Source: Marsupella aquatica (Eukaryota > Marchantiophyta). From it: 64,000 nucleotides of DNA. Below, in pieces: positions 11,346-23,300 of the stretch. Below the pieces are notes generated by a model. That model made no database searches, was not told the DNA's origin, and saw only the letters and a program-made list of their open reading frames with translations. Location of the stretch: contig OZ316898.1 of assembly GCA_973895155.1 (NCBI GenBank), forward strand, positions 20,212,001-20,276,000, given 5' to 3'. Numbering within the stretch: position 1 is the stretch's first letter; every line of letters starts with the position of its first letter. The translations under genes were made by a program, and so were the position numbers.

Positions 11346-13480
11346 ATGCAAAGGAAAGTACATTGTGACCACTGAAAAGTACAGTAGAGTTCAATGGCAC
11401 AAAGATGGTAATTTAATATATGTGAAAGTATTAATTCAATGTGTCTTATTAATGACTCCAATTCAATAAAAACTCTAAACTTAGGGGAACTTAAGACACC
11501 AATGTGTTATTTAGAATCATATCTCACTCATAAGAAGAATTAAAACTTTGTTCAAGTGGTAGAAATTAAAGCCATTGGGTTCACACACCTGAAATCTAAG
11601 AGATAACAAAGTTTAGAAATTAAAATTAAAGGGATCCAAAAATTACATGAAAGTTTAAATGATACAAATGATGGCTCCTGATATGGCAAATTGAAATAAA
11701 ATACATGATGACACAAAAAATTTAAGTAAGACAAAATTTGAAAGGTAGATTTCACAATATATAGCAGCTTCCAAATTTGTTTCAAGGTTTCAAATTAAAG
11801 ACTAAAGAGTTACGGGTATGCACTCCCCTTTAATTTATAAATCAAGTTTTTAATTCTTTTATAATGGCCTTAAGGCCTTATGTCCAATTGACCAAGTGTT
11901 AAATTCCTTATAAGTGCCTTATCTACTATTGACCAGGATAGGTTTTATTTTAGTCTACTAGAGTCTTGTGCCTCTCAACTCAAGGAATACAAACTACTTA
12001 CAATAATATTGATTGTCTTGTCTTTGGTTAGTTGGCTTTGTTTGTTATGGCTTGGACTCTTGGGGTTGTGGAATTTTACTCTTTTTTAGTTTTAGAGTTT
12101 TTTATTATGAAAACTTTGCAAGTAATATGTCATTGCAAAATAATTTCATGGTGGAAATGATGTCAAATGAATGCCGAAAAGATGTTCGATATTAAACATG
12201 TCCTTGCATAAAAGATGTATAATTCTGTGTAAACGATGCCCTTGAGCCAAGGATGTCATGGATAAAATTCCCCAAAATTTAAAAATCTTTCACTAAACTC
12301 CAAAAAATTACCTTATACTTATGCGCTTCATAGGTTGGAAAAAAAGAAGTGCCTACTGCGGGCTCCCCTCCCAAGATAATATTAAGCCTTCCTAGCTTGG
12401 GCACCCGTATATATGCACACAATCCAACTTGACCAAAAAAGTCTAAAATGTATTTGACACGTCCCATAGTAACCTGGCTGCTGTACATTGATCTCCTCCC
12501 AAGATAACAGGTCCTCCTTGGGCACGCAAGGCACACAATCGAACCTGACAAAAAAAGGTCTACAATGTATTTAACAGCTGTCAGGACCTCCATTCAGGTT
12601 GGAGGAATTTCCTCCATTCAAGTTAACTTTGTAGCAGGATTTTATTCCCTCGGTTGAGCTTGTAAGCATGCATACCACTAACGTTTTGACTGGATTACAT
12701 AATAATGTACTTTTGATTCTCATGAAACAGCTTAAAAGAAAAACTCACCAAAATGTATAATTCAGGGAAAAACAAAGTACAATGAAAGGAAAGAAAAAGT
12801 GTTCCAAAGTGGACAACACCTAACCAGAAAAAAGAAAAGCAAGTGTAAACCCTAAAAAGTAGAATAAAAAGAGAAAAGTGGCAAACACTACATGCGTGCA
12901 AACTCAATGACTAGTGCCCCAAAGTTCATGTAGGACACTCATGTTCATGTTCATGAGAAAAGCGTCAAACATGTTTATGAGAAAAGTGTCAAACACTACA
13001 TTCATGAGTTCAGCAAGTGGAACAAGAATGTCCTCAAGGGGGACTAGCGTCTTGGGGGCACAATGGCGCCCAGTGTGAGGGATTGATGATAAATGGCTCC
13101 AACTTTAAATGGCCACTAGCCAAATAAAAGGTTGCTTCAACATTATTTTATTTTGTTCACTTTTAGTCCTCTAAATGTTCCATTTTTGGTCTCTAAATAT
13201 ACACTTTTTAACCCCAAAAGGTACACTATAGTACAATACTCTACACCTAAATTAATGGTCAATTCTAAACTTGAAGGGGCAAAAGGATCTTTACTAGAAG
13301 GAGTCTCATCTTAGTTTATTTACAAAGGATGAACATGGCGGTCTGTTTGATGGCCATCAAATTTTTTTCTTGCCCTAATGTACACTTTTTGAAGGCCAAA
13401 TGTACACTTTCTATTACTTCAATGTTCATAAATTGAATAATAATATTAAAAGTGAATTATTGTCAATTAATCTATGCAGT
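11346..13480. other. AT-rich intergenic DNA, no gene
   Basis: No gene recognised. Two features stand out. At about 12364-12460 and 12493-12575 there is a degenerate tandem duplication sharing 'cccaagata', 'ttgggcac' and 'cacacaatc' words. About 12750-12905 is a dispersed repeat matching 33850-34020 (shared 'caaagtacaat' and 'gaaaagcaagtg'). Confidence 0.45.
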
Positions 13481-13917
13481 TTGCAAGCAAGCTTTCCTTT
13501 TACACAATCATGGACAACCCAAAACTAAGCAAATGGATGCCCATAATTACCAGTGCATGGCCATATGTGGATTGATTTTTTCTCTGGTGGTGCCTAGCTT
13601 GTTACTCCTTCCCTTAATTGACAAAAGCATCACAGTCATGCGCAACACGGAAGACAAGGGGGATCTAAGTAACTTGGAATCTAAGTATACTGTTTAAAAT
13701 TAAACCCTCAAGAGAGGTGAAACATATTCAAAGTGCCTATTTAACTGTACACTGTTATATATAGTTGATTGGAATGAGCTCAGTAGGCAATCTAAACTGA
13801 AAGGCATGAAGGAGGGATCTGAGTCTGAGCCAGGTTTTGCACTCTCAGATTCAGACTGCTGTTGACTTCAGCTCAGTCCAGGCCAGGGTCAATTAATCTA
13901 CTCACACAAAAGAGTAA
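13480..13917. repeat. Fragments of the duplicated P450 flanks
   Basis: About 13480-13690 resembles the far upstream flank of copy A (10281-10490) and of copy B (26770-26840): shared 'ccagtgcatg...gtgttgattgatt' type text and 'cttgttactcc...'. About 13795-13880 resembles the opening of the duplicated 3' flanks at 2546 and 17557 ('gatctgagtctgagccagg', 'tttgcactctcagattcag'). These pieces suggest the old junction between tandem P450 units was here before transposons enlarged it. Confidence 0.45.
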
Positions 13918-15078
13918 TGCGGGGAGTAATGTACATTGTCCCCCAAAGTAACCGCACAAATCTACAACGCTCATCCCAGTTCCCGATGTTGTTTCCAGCC
14001 AACCCGAGTTTGCCAAAACATAAACCAAGACTCTACTGTTTTGCACCCGCTCCAGCCCAATTAACTTTGTGTCATCAACTTCAGGTTTATGTTCTGGTAC
14101 CCTTCACTTGTTGTCGCTAGCTCCAGGCAAGCCCAGGTCCCCAAAGCTAGCTGCTGCCCATTCCGGCCCAAGTTTGTCATAATGTAAACCAAGACTCCCA
14201 CCAAGACTCTATCATTAATGATGACTCTCATCCAAAGTATTAGGCTTTGCCTGAACAGTTAGACTCTATTACTAAATAGGCATGACTCCATTGGAAAGAA
14301 TTGTTGCCAACATACGCATAAACCACTACTCCATTGGGAAGAAGCTCGGGGGTCTCACTATTAATATGGATACCTCCCCCATCACCTGCAACATTTTTAG
14401 ACCTCGGACCCCATAAAATGTAAGAAAAAATATTATTTTTCAACCCTTATAAAGTTGGAATATTCCAAAGATTTAGTTGACCCTAATGTTTTTACAAGTC
14501 TCAAAATTGTATTTAAAAGACCCTATTCTTAAGTCTTCCCTTTGAACCAATAAAATGACAATATTCTTCATCGTACGTGATGTGCCATTTTTGTGGAAGT
14601 GAAACCCCCAAGGGAAGAAGCATTTAGCAGAATATTAACCAAGACTCTATCAATCATGACTCTTAACCAAAGTTCTAGGCTCTGCAACACTTAGACTATG
14701 CTACAAAGCAAACATGACTCCATTGGAAAGAAGTGTTGCTAGGACATAAATCACGATTTCATAGAGAAGAAGCATTTGGCAGAACATCAACCAAGACTAT
14801 CCAATGATGACTCTTACCAAAGTAGGTATAGGCTTTGCAACTTACACTTAAAGTTTGTTACAAAACAAGCATTAATTTAACTCTCGTGTAAAGAGTGCTG
14901 CAAGAACATAAACAACGACTCCACAAGGAAGAAGTCAAGGGCACAAAGTTGTTTGGTCTAGAACAAGTGACAAAATGGTAGAGTCTTGGTTTATGTTTTG
15001 GCAAACTTGGGCCAAAGCGGGCAACAACATCGGGGACTGGGACGGGCAGTGTACGGCCCCCCAAAAAATGTGGGAGCA
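13918..15078. mobile_element. MULE-like non-autonomous element (copy 1), split by a MITE
   Basis: Long terminal inverted repeats: the left arm core at 13977-14036 matches the reverse complement of 14979-15039 with few mismatches ('ccaaaacataaaccaagact' lies in the left arm). The right end finishes ...GGGAGCA, as in the related element at 60373-62452. The interior repeats phrases such as 'actccattggaaagaa' and 'aaccaagactctat' several times. No transposase frame. A MITE with its own target duplication is nested at 14345-14612, so this element is older than that insertion. Class inferred from TIR length (over 60 bp) only. Confidence 0.6.
14345..14612 (-). mobile_element. MITE, 8-bp target duplication (copy 2)
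   Basis: Same family as 4033-4329, opposite orientation, 268 bp. It begins CTCGGGGGTCTCACT and ends GTGAAACCCCCAAG. GGAAGAAG occurs immediately on both sides (14337-14344 and 14613-14620), a perfect 8-bp target duplication. The interior keeps the family order: 'cctcggacccc', AT-rich core, 'accaataaaatgac', 'tttttgtggaagtg'. Confidence 0.88.
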
Positions 15079-15440
15079 TTAATTTGTTCTAGAACTAACT
15101 TGTTGTGTCCCCCAAGTTTTGCCTCAAAAATATTTATAACCTAAAATCTACTTTAGAGTACCCAAAGTCTTTCTCGATCCTGCCTTTCTTAAAAAAGGTA
15201 CAATCTTGCCTTTCTTAATTAAAAAAGGTACAATTCAAGGGTATAGTACAGGGTAATGAACAGGTTGCACAACCCTCACCCAATCCACACAATCTACAAC
15301 CCTCACCCAATCCATACAATCTACAACCGTTAGTCACCCAATCATTTATTAGACAGTTTTGTCAAGAGAACTCCTTGATTTGAGAAAGATTGAGACAACT
15401 TGTATGTCTGAAGGCAAAAGGCCCAACAAACCTACCAAGA
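15079..15440. other. Short intergenic stretch, no gene
   Basis: AT-rich, with duplicated phrases ('cctttcttaa...aaaaaaggtaca' twice near 15180-15235, 'caaccctcacccaatccaca' type twice near 15280-15330). No gene or regulatory element recognised. Confidence 0.4.
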
Positions 15441-16895
15441 TCCACAACAAATGAGGGGTCTGGACCCTGACATCCGACAGGTGTCACACCCTGTCACCCC
15501 GACCCCAGACCGCCCACACCCTGTGTCGATCCTGGCCCCGGCCTGTCTCGGCCCAACCCCTCCTGACCGGAGTCGCAGAACTACCTTAACACTTAGCTCC
15601 GGCGTCGCTGATTCCGACGCTGAGCTCCCTTATGGTCCAAGCCCGGATAGACCATCCGGGGAGGACTTAGCATGGGGAGACTTGTGGGCAATGAGATGTG
15701 GCACTAGCGAAGGCAAGGCGCCAAGCTGGTGACACACACTAAGGACTTAGACTAGCTGAGCGCTGGTCAGGTCAAGGGGAAAGGGGCCGGGCTCAAGGTC
15801 AACCGTCCGGACCCCCAGATGGACTTTGAGTTCTGAGAGCTTGAGTGAGAGCTCCTCTTGGGCACAAGGCCAATGGAGTTGACGCCATGGACAATGGACA
15901 CTTGGGGCGCAAGTTATGGCCCAATCCGGGTTTGGCCAATTGGGGGCCCCGAGCGGTGATGAGATCTGAGGGCCTAGGCATGAGCACTGGGTTGGCCCGA
16001 TCACAACGTGCTAAGGCACTCCGCTTGTGAACGCCTAACTAGGAAGTTATGGGCGTTGCCAGTTGGTGACGCGCCTAGACATGCAGGATAGGATCCGGGT
16101 TGTAGACCAAAAGTTGAGGACCAAAGTTCGTTCGGGGTGGGCAAGTCTCTAGAAGCATATATGAGGGGAGTGGTGTCTCCCTGGGGGCTAAGGGCGAGCC
16201 GAAGTAGTGAGCCGCGGCGGTGGCGACACTAAAGAAAAATGCCAAACGGAAACGACAATAACTTTCCAACGGGAAGTCCGTTGGAGGACTTCTTGTGTGC
16301 GTTGGAAAGATCTCGAGGAGGGCTACATCCTCCTGGGCTCAGCTGGGTCTGGGGGAGCCGTAGGTTCTCAAGGTTTACGGGTGTTATTTCACTCGCTTGC
16401 CAAATCCTGCCGAAACAGCAGCCAAGCCGCGTTCAGTCTCCCAAGGGAGCTTGCATTAGGGAGGCAAGACCAAGTAGGCGTGGAGGTTGAGTTCCAAGGG
16501 TGCTTGGCTCCTAGACCATCAGTGGGGCGAGAATCGGGAGTTGGTTGCTAGAGTCGGGGCCATTTTGGTCCCAACGTGTAGGGACAAGTTTGGGACAAGC
16601 TTTAGGACAAGCTACGCTATTTGGGCCATGAACATGTCCTGGTCAGTCGATGATGGATAGGTACAAGGGGGAACCCGGGCCACGCCCAAGGAATGAGCAG
16701 TTCTAGATGAACAGTGGGCGTGAGTTCTGGTTCCGGTTCCGGCTTATGGCATCGGGAGGACCTATCGCTGACCTACTTACCAATGTGTGTTGAATTTGAG
16801 TTAGGATGCTAGACTTGGGGAGTTATAGATCCTGAATGGTTACTTACCAAGACGCTTGGTTGCTTGTGCAGACAGGGAGGACCGTTGAATAGCGG
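15440..16895. other. GC-rich island, probably transposon remnant
   Basis: Base composition changes abruptly to clearly GC-rich compared with both sides, and this continues for about 1.45 kb. Several overlapping frames stay open on both strands, as expected of GC-rich DNA. None of their translations (for example the plus-strand frames at 15451-15732 and 16207-16551) shows a domain I recognise. The opening has the flavour of a plant LTR ('tgtcacaccctgtcacccc'), but I found no paired LTR, primer-binding site or polyprotein motif. Most likely a fragment of a retroelement; unproven. Confidence 0.4.
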
Positions 16896-17165
16896 CCCGG
16901 GGTCCTCACTTCTTTTCTTCCGTCCATCATGCCCGAATAAGTATAAGGTTTTTTTTATTGGATTTAGTGAAATACTTTTAAATTTTTTTTGAAGAACATT
17001 AGGGCTATTTTAATCTAATTTTGAGAATTATAAGAATCATATAGGGTTTTTTTAATCAAATATATGAATATTTTTAGAATATTCCATTAAGTTAAGGGTA
17101 AAAGAATTCCTAAAAAAACTTTATTGACTTAACTTTTTGGGTGTATATTCCCCCAAAACTTTGAG
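16896..17165 (+). mobile_element. Decayed MITE relative (GGGTCCTCACTT subfamily)
   Basis: Starts with CCCGGGGTCCTCACTT. It runs through 'acttttaaattttt', 'gaagaacattaggg' and 'ttttgagaattataag', which also occur in the same order at 30617-30931 and resemble the core of the 4033-4329 family. The right end is not clear; the end given is approximate. No target duplication seen. Confidence 0.45.
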
Positions 17166-17556
17166 TGTGATATGTGACACCCCTTGGATTGAGACCTTCG
17201 AGAGTAACGGTTGTGTTGGAGAGCAAGTGCGGCTTCGTATAGGAAAGGCAACTAGTGATGCAAAGGGCACTAGGTTACTTGCTTGAGATATTCCGTGGAT
17301 TGAGACCTTTGGGCACCAGAGACACTTAAGCGTAAGTACTGGGATTGGTGAGGAGCTGGATGGCAAAAGTACACCACTACCGGCCAGGGAATATAGGCAA
17401 ATATGCGACATTTGACCCTTTTGGAGCCTACAAATGACAACGTCGTGTTTTAGTGTCAGAGGGGATCCAAAAGCCAAAAGCTTTATGTTGCTAATCTCTT
17501 ATGTCATGAATGCACGACTTTGGGGACAACGTCCCGGACAAAGTCAAGATTCTCGG
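17166..17556. other. Intergenic, no gene
   Basis: An imperfect internal duplication ('ggattgagaccttcgag' near 17185 and 'ggattgagacctttggg' near 17296) is the only structure noticed. The minus-strand frame across 17121-17477 has no recognisable domain and overlaps the repeat. Confidence 0.35.
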
Positions 17557-20312
17557 CGGTAGCCAGCGTTTGCACTCTCAAGATTCAGGCTCCGCTCGTA
17601 GACAGGAAGGAGTGGTCTGGATCTGAGCCAGCTTATTCACTCAACGGAACGAGTAGTCGATCTGGGTCTGAGCCGGCTTTTGCACTCTCACAAGATGATG
17701 TTAAAAGTCTGAGCCCGTAATGACACTCTTACTAGATTCAGCCTTATTGTTCGATCTTTCAAGTATGCAATGTACCATTTCTCTAATTCGAATGCCAGGA
17801 ATTCCTTTTGCATGATGTTATCTCTACTGCACGGTATCTTCGAACGATCTCTTAGAACTTTTCTTAGTCAGGACTTAGTCGAAAAAATCAGAATCAATTA
17901 TAATTAAGAGTTGACTTGAAACATTCAATCCCAACTAAATTGTGTAGAAGGTCCCCATCTTTTCCGGAAAGCCACTGGACTCTAGAGACCCAACAAAATT
18001 AATGAAATTTCTCTTTAATTTGTCGCAAGTCTTTGCTGGACTGTGAGTGGAACTAGTTGGCTCCCCAGCGTAACTATATATATGTAGCTCCAGTTCGATC
18101 AGTCGTCTAGAGTTGAATGTCGTCCATGCATGAATAAAGCTCCGGATCGAGCCACCGAAGTACGTTGACAGTCCTCCCCAATTCTAAGATTGACTTGATC
18201 GACATCCATGTCATCTGGTGGGTCCTTAACTCAGTGATACTAATAGCATCTGTGACTCAGTAAAGAAGTATTATTCTCTCACATGACTTACACACTCCGT
18301 GCATCCGGCCAGTGATGGAGTCTACCGGATGCCACCGACGTTTGTGTCGTGTTCCTTGCTACGGTCAATGATGCGGCCTTGATTTTGGTTGATCAAAGCT
18401 TAAGAAGGTCTGGCATCATTCATTCTGCTCAGCGTAGAACAGAGCAATCGGCAGGGGGACGTCGGCCCGCAAACTTTCCATCATCTTAATGAAGTACGAC
18501 CGAAGGCAAGCAGGTCCAAGTTTCACGGTGCATATTAGAGTTATAGGTTATGTCGCCAAATCGGTCAGTGTCAGTTGAGTCTTATTTAAACACATATCCG
18601 GGGTGAGTTGAGCGTCCTCTCTTCGTCCTCAGGATTCGAACTAGCAAACCCCTAGCGACTGAAACTGGCAAAAGGGATCAGAAGCCCTTAGCGATGTGCT
18701 TGGCTCTAAGTCACTAGTAAATCCAGTTCCTTTGGAGCAGAATGAGACACCTATGAGTTCACAGCGTGATCAACCAGAGTTTCATGATTCAATTTGTGTG
18801 ACAACTTCTTGACTATCAGTCATACTTTGGGTAGTGATGACCTTCCATTTCACCCCGTTTTTTGAACTTATAACTCTATTTGCATCATTCTTGATTCGAA
18901 ATGGCTGGCCGTCCGAGCCGCTGCTACGTCCGATACAGAGTCCTCTTATTCTTTACTCATTCAAGAGTTTCTGTAACTTTAGATCCACGATGTGCTGTAT
19001 CACATACCTGACTGATGGTATTATTAAGATAAGTCTATCTCTACTACAGGTCCGAATCGAGTGTCTGGTAGAATCGGGGGTAGAATTCTGTGACAGGATG
19101 CTCTGTCTTCTCTTCTGATCGACTGCTATCTGTCGTCACCTTGAGTTACTTCAGAAAATGGTGTAAGGAACCAGGAAGTTTCTTTGTTTCTGCGCTATTT
19201 GCAGTGCTTATCGTGATGTTATCTGATACGCCCCAATCCCACTGTAACTCTCGGCGGATTACTCTGTTCTGATCTCTAGTGATTCCATAGTTCGTTTGGC
19301 GTACACTACTGTCTTATTTAGCGGTTGATCCTTTCCGCTTGCTTCCTTTTCGTTGATTTCTCTCTCACTGCCGTGTTGATCCCCGGCAAGTATTTATGTG
19401 GGACCTTTCTCATTCATTCAAGACAAGAAAAGGATTCTTACTTCCTTTCAGCAGAGGCTCTTCGCCTCTTCCTCTCCATTTATATCTCCGTCGCTCCTCT
19501 ACGTACTGATTAGATTCTTCCACCATTGTTGTCTTCTTGGGATTTCTTGTTCCTTACTCGAAACTGTGGCTACAACGTCATTGCATACTCTCCCGGTTGC
19601 ATTATCCGTGATTAGACTATACAAGTAAGTTCTGCAAACTTTGGGAGTGCGTGAAAGTTTTGCTGTCAAGCTTTTATTTTATTTTTGGTTTGGAAAAAGA
19701 AACTACTCCCTGAAAGTTTAAGCCTCAAACAAAAATTCTGTTTGCAGTTGGCAAGCACCTTGTCTACCGATGGACATGGAGTTGGAGTAGGTCCTGGAGG
19801 TCTCATCCTAATTTTGGAAAGTCTCATCCTAACTAAGGACTATTCTAAAGCGCTCTCAGGATCAAAGCTAAGGCATTGTCTTGGATAAAGCCCGAAGTGC
19901 TTTGAGGGATTACTCGTGAAAAGGCTTTAAGGTGCTTCGAGCCCGACTCAAAATGTTAGGTAGCTGAAAACTTGCTCAAGGCCTTCACACATCTGCCCAG
20001 GAAGTTCACACATTTCCCTGGAGAGCATTAGGCGTATATATACATATAACTGCCCTGAAAAATACAAACGAGAAAACCGGGAGGGCCTTAAGATCCGTAA
20101 GAGCCAGAAAGACAAGAGGTCAGGTCGATCTAAGCACCACCCATGATCAAACTTTGCTTCGTCTGTATATCGGCTAACATCCTGCCTGCCGTACTCGAGC
20201 TGTCTGTGATTCGCTCGCCCTATTAAGCTAGGTACTCTTTCAAGCGGTCACAGCTCAGACAATTCAAGGTGTTTTGTTCCAGCATAGCATGCCAGTTAAT
20301 ATCAGCCATTAA
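17557..20312. repeat. Duplicated 3' flank of P450 copy B
   Basis: Counterpart of 2546-5358, collinear apart from indels. A segment at about 18040-18408, starting 'gagtggaactagttggct', has no match in copy A, but its beginning recurs at about 26985 in the third remnant. It is therefore likely ancestral and lost from A. No coding sequence recognised. Confidence 0.75.
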
Positions 20313-23300
20313 TTACGTCCGTCGCGAAATATGGATGGGGTACCCGCCAACTATTATCGGGAAGCTGTTGTACGCCATACCCCCATCAGGCCCTGCTCTC
20401 TCATATCTGTAAAGATAAGATAAAACACAACACATGAAGAATTTGAGTATCGAGTGTTTCTTAGAAATGCTTGTGTTGTGAATCTTGTCCCTCGAACTTA
20501 ATTAGCTGGTCAAAACTTGCTTTAAAGAAAGTGACAACAATGCCGATATCAAAGCACACGAACAAGCAAATACTGGACAGTCACGTAATATATGACGAGT
20601 AAGTCCGATGACATATGCCGAACATGTTATGAAATCATCTAAAGGTGTTGGTCTGGCCGCTGCCATAACAACCTAAATTCAAGAACGACGAGATGGTCGG
20701 AGTACGACTTACTTGTAGGTTGTGGTGAGATGATGTACTAGAATGCAAAAAACCAGCTTTGTAAGTTCCTCCCCCGGGCACCGATGTCCTCCCAATCCGA
20801 ATGGGAGATACGTATTTGGTTTGGGTGTAGCCTGGAATTTGTTTTCATTGAAGCAGTCAAAAGTTGCAGCAAGAGGTATATACTCACTACGTATTGATAT
20901 ATGCCAACTAACAGGAAAACCTCGGCTGTATTCCTATCTAGTTCGATCTCGCCCAATCCATACAGGGAGCATTAGATTTCCATTCCATCAGCCGGTACCT
21001 ATAATTACAGGCGACACTAGCTTCAAACATAACGAAGTTTAGGTTTTAGGCAAGTATTCGTAAAATAATTATCAACAATATCGAAGCCTGGGAAAACTAT
21101 GATCGACCCTGATTGAGTTAGCTGAATCCGCTACTGTCTACCGAAGAGAAATTCAAGTGATAACCTGAAAAGTTTAGGCCTAGGACAGATTAATCTATGA
21201 TGTCGACTAGTGTTCAAATTGTCCGCGAAGATAAGTCTCCGCATACAGTCTTATCTATACTTAAACCAAGAGACTTTGACAGTGTAAGGGACCCGTAAAG
21301 TCGACGGAAGCAGAGCACGACCCACAAAAGGCCCCACTAAAGTCGGGACTAAAGTCTTGTACAAATTCAACAAGAGCCTGCACTTTGGTACGATTCCATT
21401 TCCATGACTGCAAGTTAATAGGCAAGGGTAATTTTCTTTTGCAATACGTTCATTACGATCGACTGTTGTGTAAAACTTTCAACTTGACCCTGGTCCGAGT
21501 TCTTTTCAAGGCCCCCCAAATAATTAGAAAAGACCCAATCTAGTACGCAGCTATGGTCCTGGAGAGCCATTGGACAGGCTAGTCATATACAGATATGAAG
21601 CTCAACAGACACATCGATCAAGTTTTGCGGAACTCACATCAAATCGGTCGGGATTAAATGTCATGGGATCTTCAAAATTGGCAGGATCATGGTGCACGTA
21701 GGTTAGCATTGGAATCACTCCCCATCCCTTCGGTATTAGGAAACCTGTGCGCAATAAAACAGCAAATTGTTTAAACTTAGTTAGTTAATTAATGAGGAAT
21801 CTCTCTGTCAACCTGATTGGGCCTAAAAGCATCTCCAGATCTTCGGTTGATTTAGACATCGACCTGCAAGTACGAGAATGAAATCTAGATCGATACTCAG
21901 ATCAACTAGTTCGCATTCAATGAAATCATCTCCAACTCAACTCCATTCACGAAATCGAGGAAAGTGGCTAGCACGATGGGACTATCTCGGAATTGATCCT
22001 CAGATGCCCGTATACATTCGAGGAGCAACAGCGAGCCCTAGTTGCGAGGGTGGTCCTTGCCAGGCTACTGACATATCGGGACTTCTAATAGCAGACCATG
22101 CTCAGCTGAAAGATTGCATGAATAAGCTTTGTGGAGACTAGGAGAAATTTGCTCACCGTCGTACACAACGTCTTTAGCTGCCTTTCTCGGAATTAAGAAG
22201 GAGATTGACAGGATCCTTTGTACTTCTTGGTAGCACTGCACACCGAATTCCAGAGTTGTACACAAATTATAGGTTTTATTCCACCATTTTCATCAAATGA
22301 ATAGAGAATACATTGTATGCAAATTCCACCATTTTCATCAATAGAGAATACATTGTATGCAACTGGAAATGGAACAATCCTACTACTGAGGGTGTTGTCA
22401 GGCAGCGGGGACGGCTTTCGGTCCTTCTTTCATAGCCTTTAGCCGTCGCTCGACCCTGTTCTTATAATATTCCATCAAGGACAGAGCATAACTCAGCGTG
22501 ATAAGTTAACGAAAATCATCTGGTAGCAAACCAGGGGGTTTTAATTTTACGCAAAAACGCAGGATACATTAATTCCCGCATTAATTACCTTTCCCGTGTA
22601 GACCATTTTCCTCGTATCCTCCCAAGTAAGCCTTGGCCCGTCGGCAGACAGGCGGCCCTTAAAAATCTCTTGTTGCTCGGCCTGCACAGATTAACGCACA
22701 GGATATATCATCCATGCAGATGAGAATTCTTAACAGGAATGTCTGTGTGAGATTCTTTCATGTTCAACAAGTTAGTTCGAGGGGCTGCATGTGTGAGCGA
22801 GATCACACCGGCGGAGGAGAGCCAGGCTACGAAAGGTCTTGAAGACAAGGCCAGGAATTCAGACCACCAGAAATAGTAAAAGCCACGGATGTATATTATT
22901 GCTTTGTAAACTTGTCTAATTGATAACACTGGCACGATTGAACAAATGACGACGCCAAGCAACAAATTGAGCAAATACTCTGAATATCAGCGACAGACTC
23001 CAACCGGACAAACAAACAAACAATCAAACAAAACGTAGAATGTACTCCACATGTACCTGAATCCGGCTGAAGACATCTGGGTAGTCCACAAGATACTTCA
23101 GTGTCCATGCCAAAGTCGTAGCCGTGGTCTTCAAGGCACCAAACCAAACTCCGACCATCTCGTCAATTATCTTACTTTCAGCGAAATATGCCACCTCCTC
23201 TCCTCGTGCTTGGGCTCGAGCTTCTAACATGATTCGTAACATATCAGACTCCGTATCCTCTATGGTCATTCTCCGTTCCACGATGGATTTCAGATACGTC

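Noticed and set aside
15482-17177. Solo LTR bounded by TGTCACACC and TGTGACA
   Set aside because: The ends look suggestive, but flanking 5-bp sequences do not match and no second LTR or primer-binding site is present.
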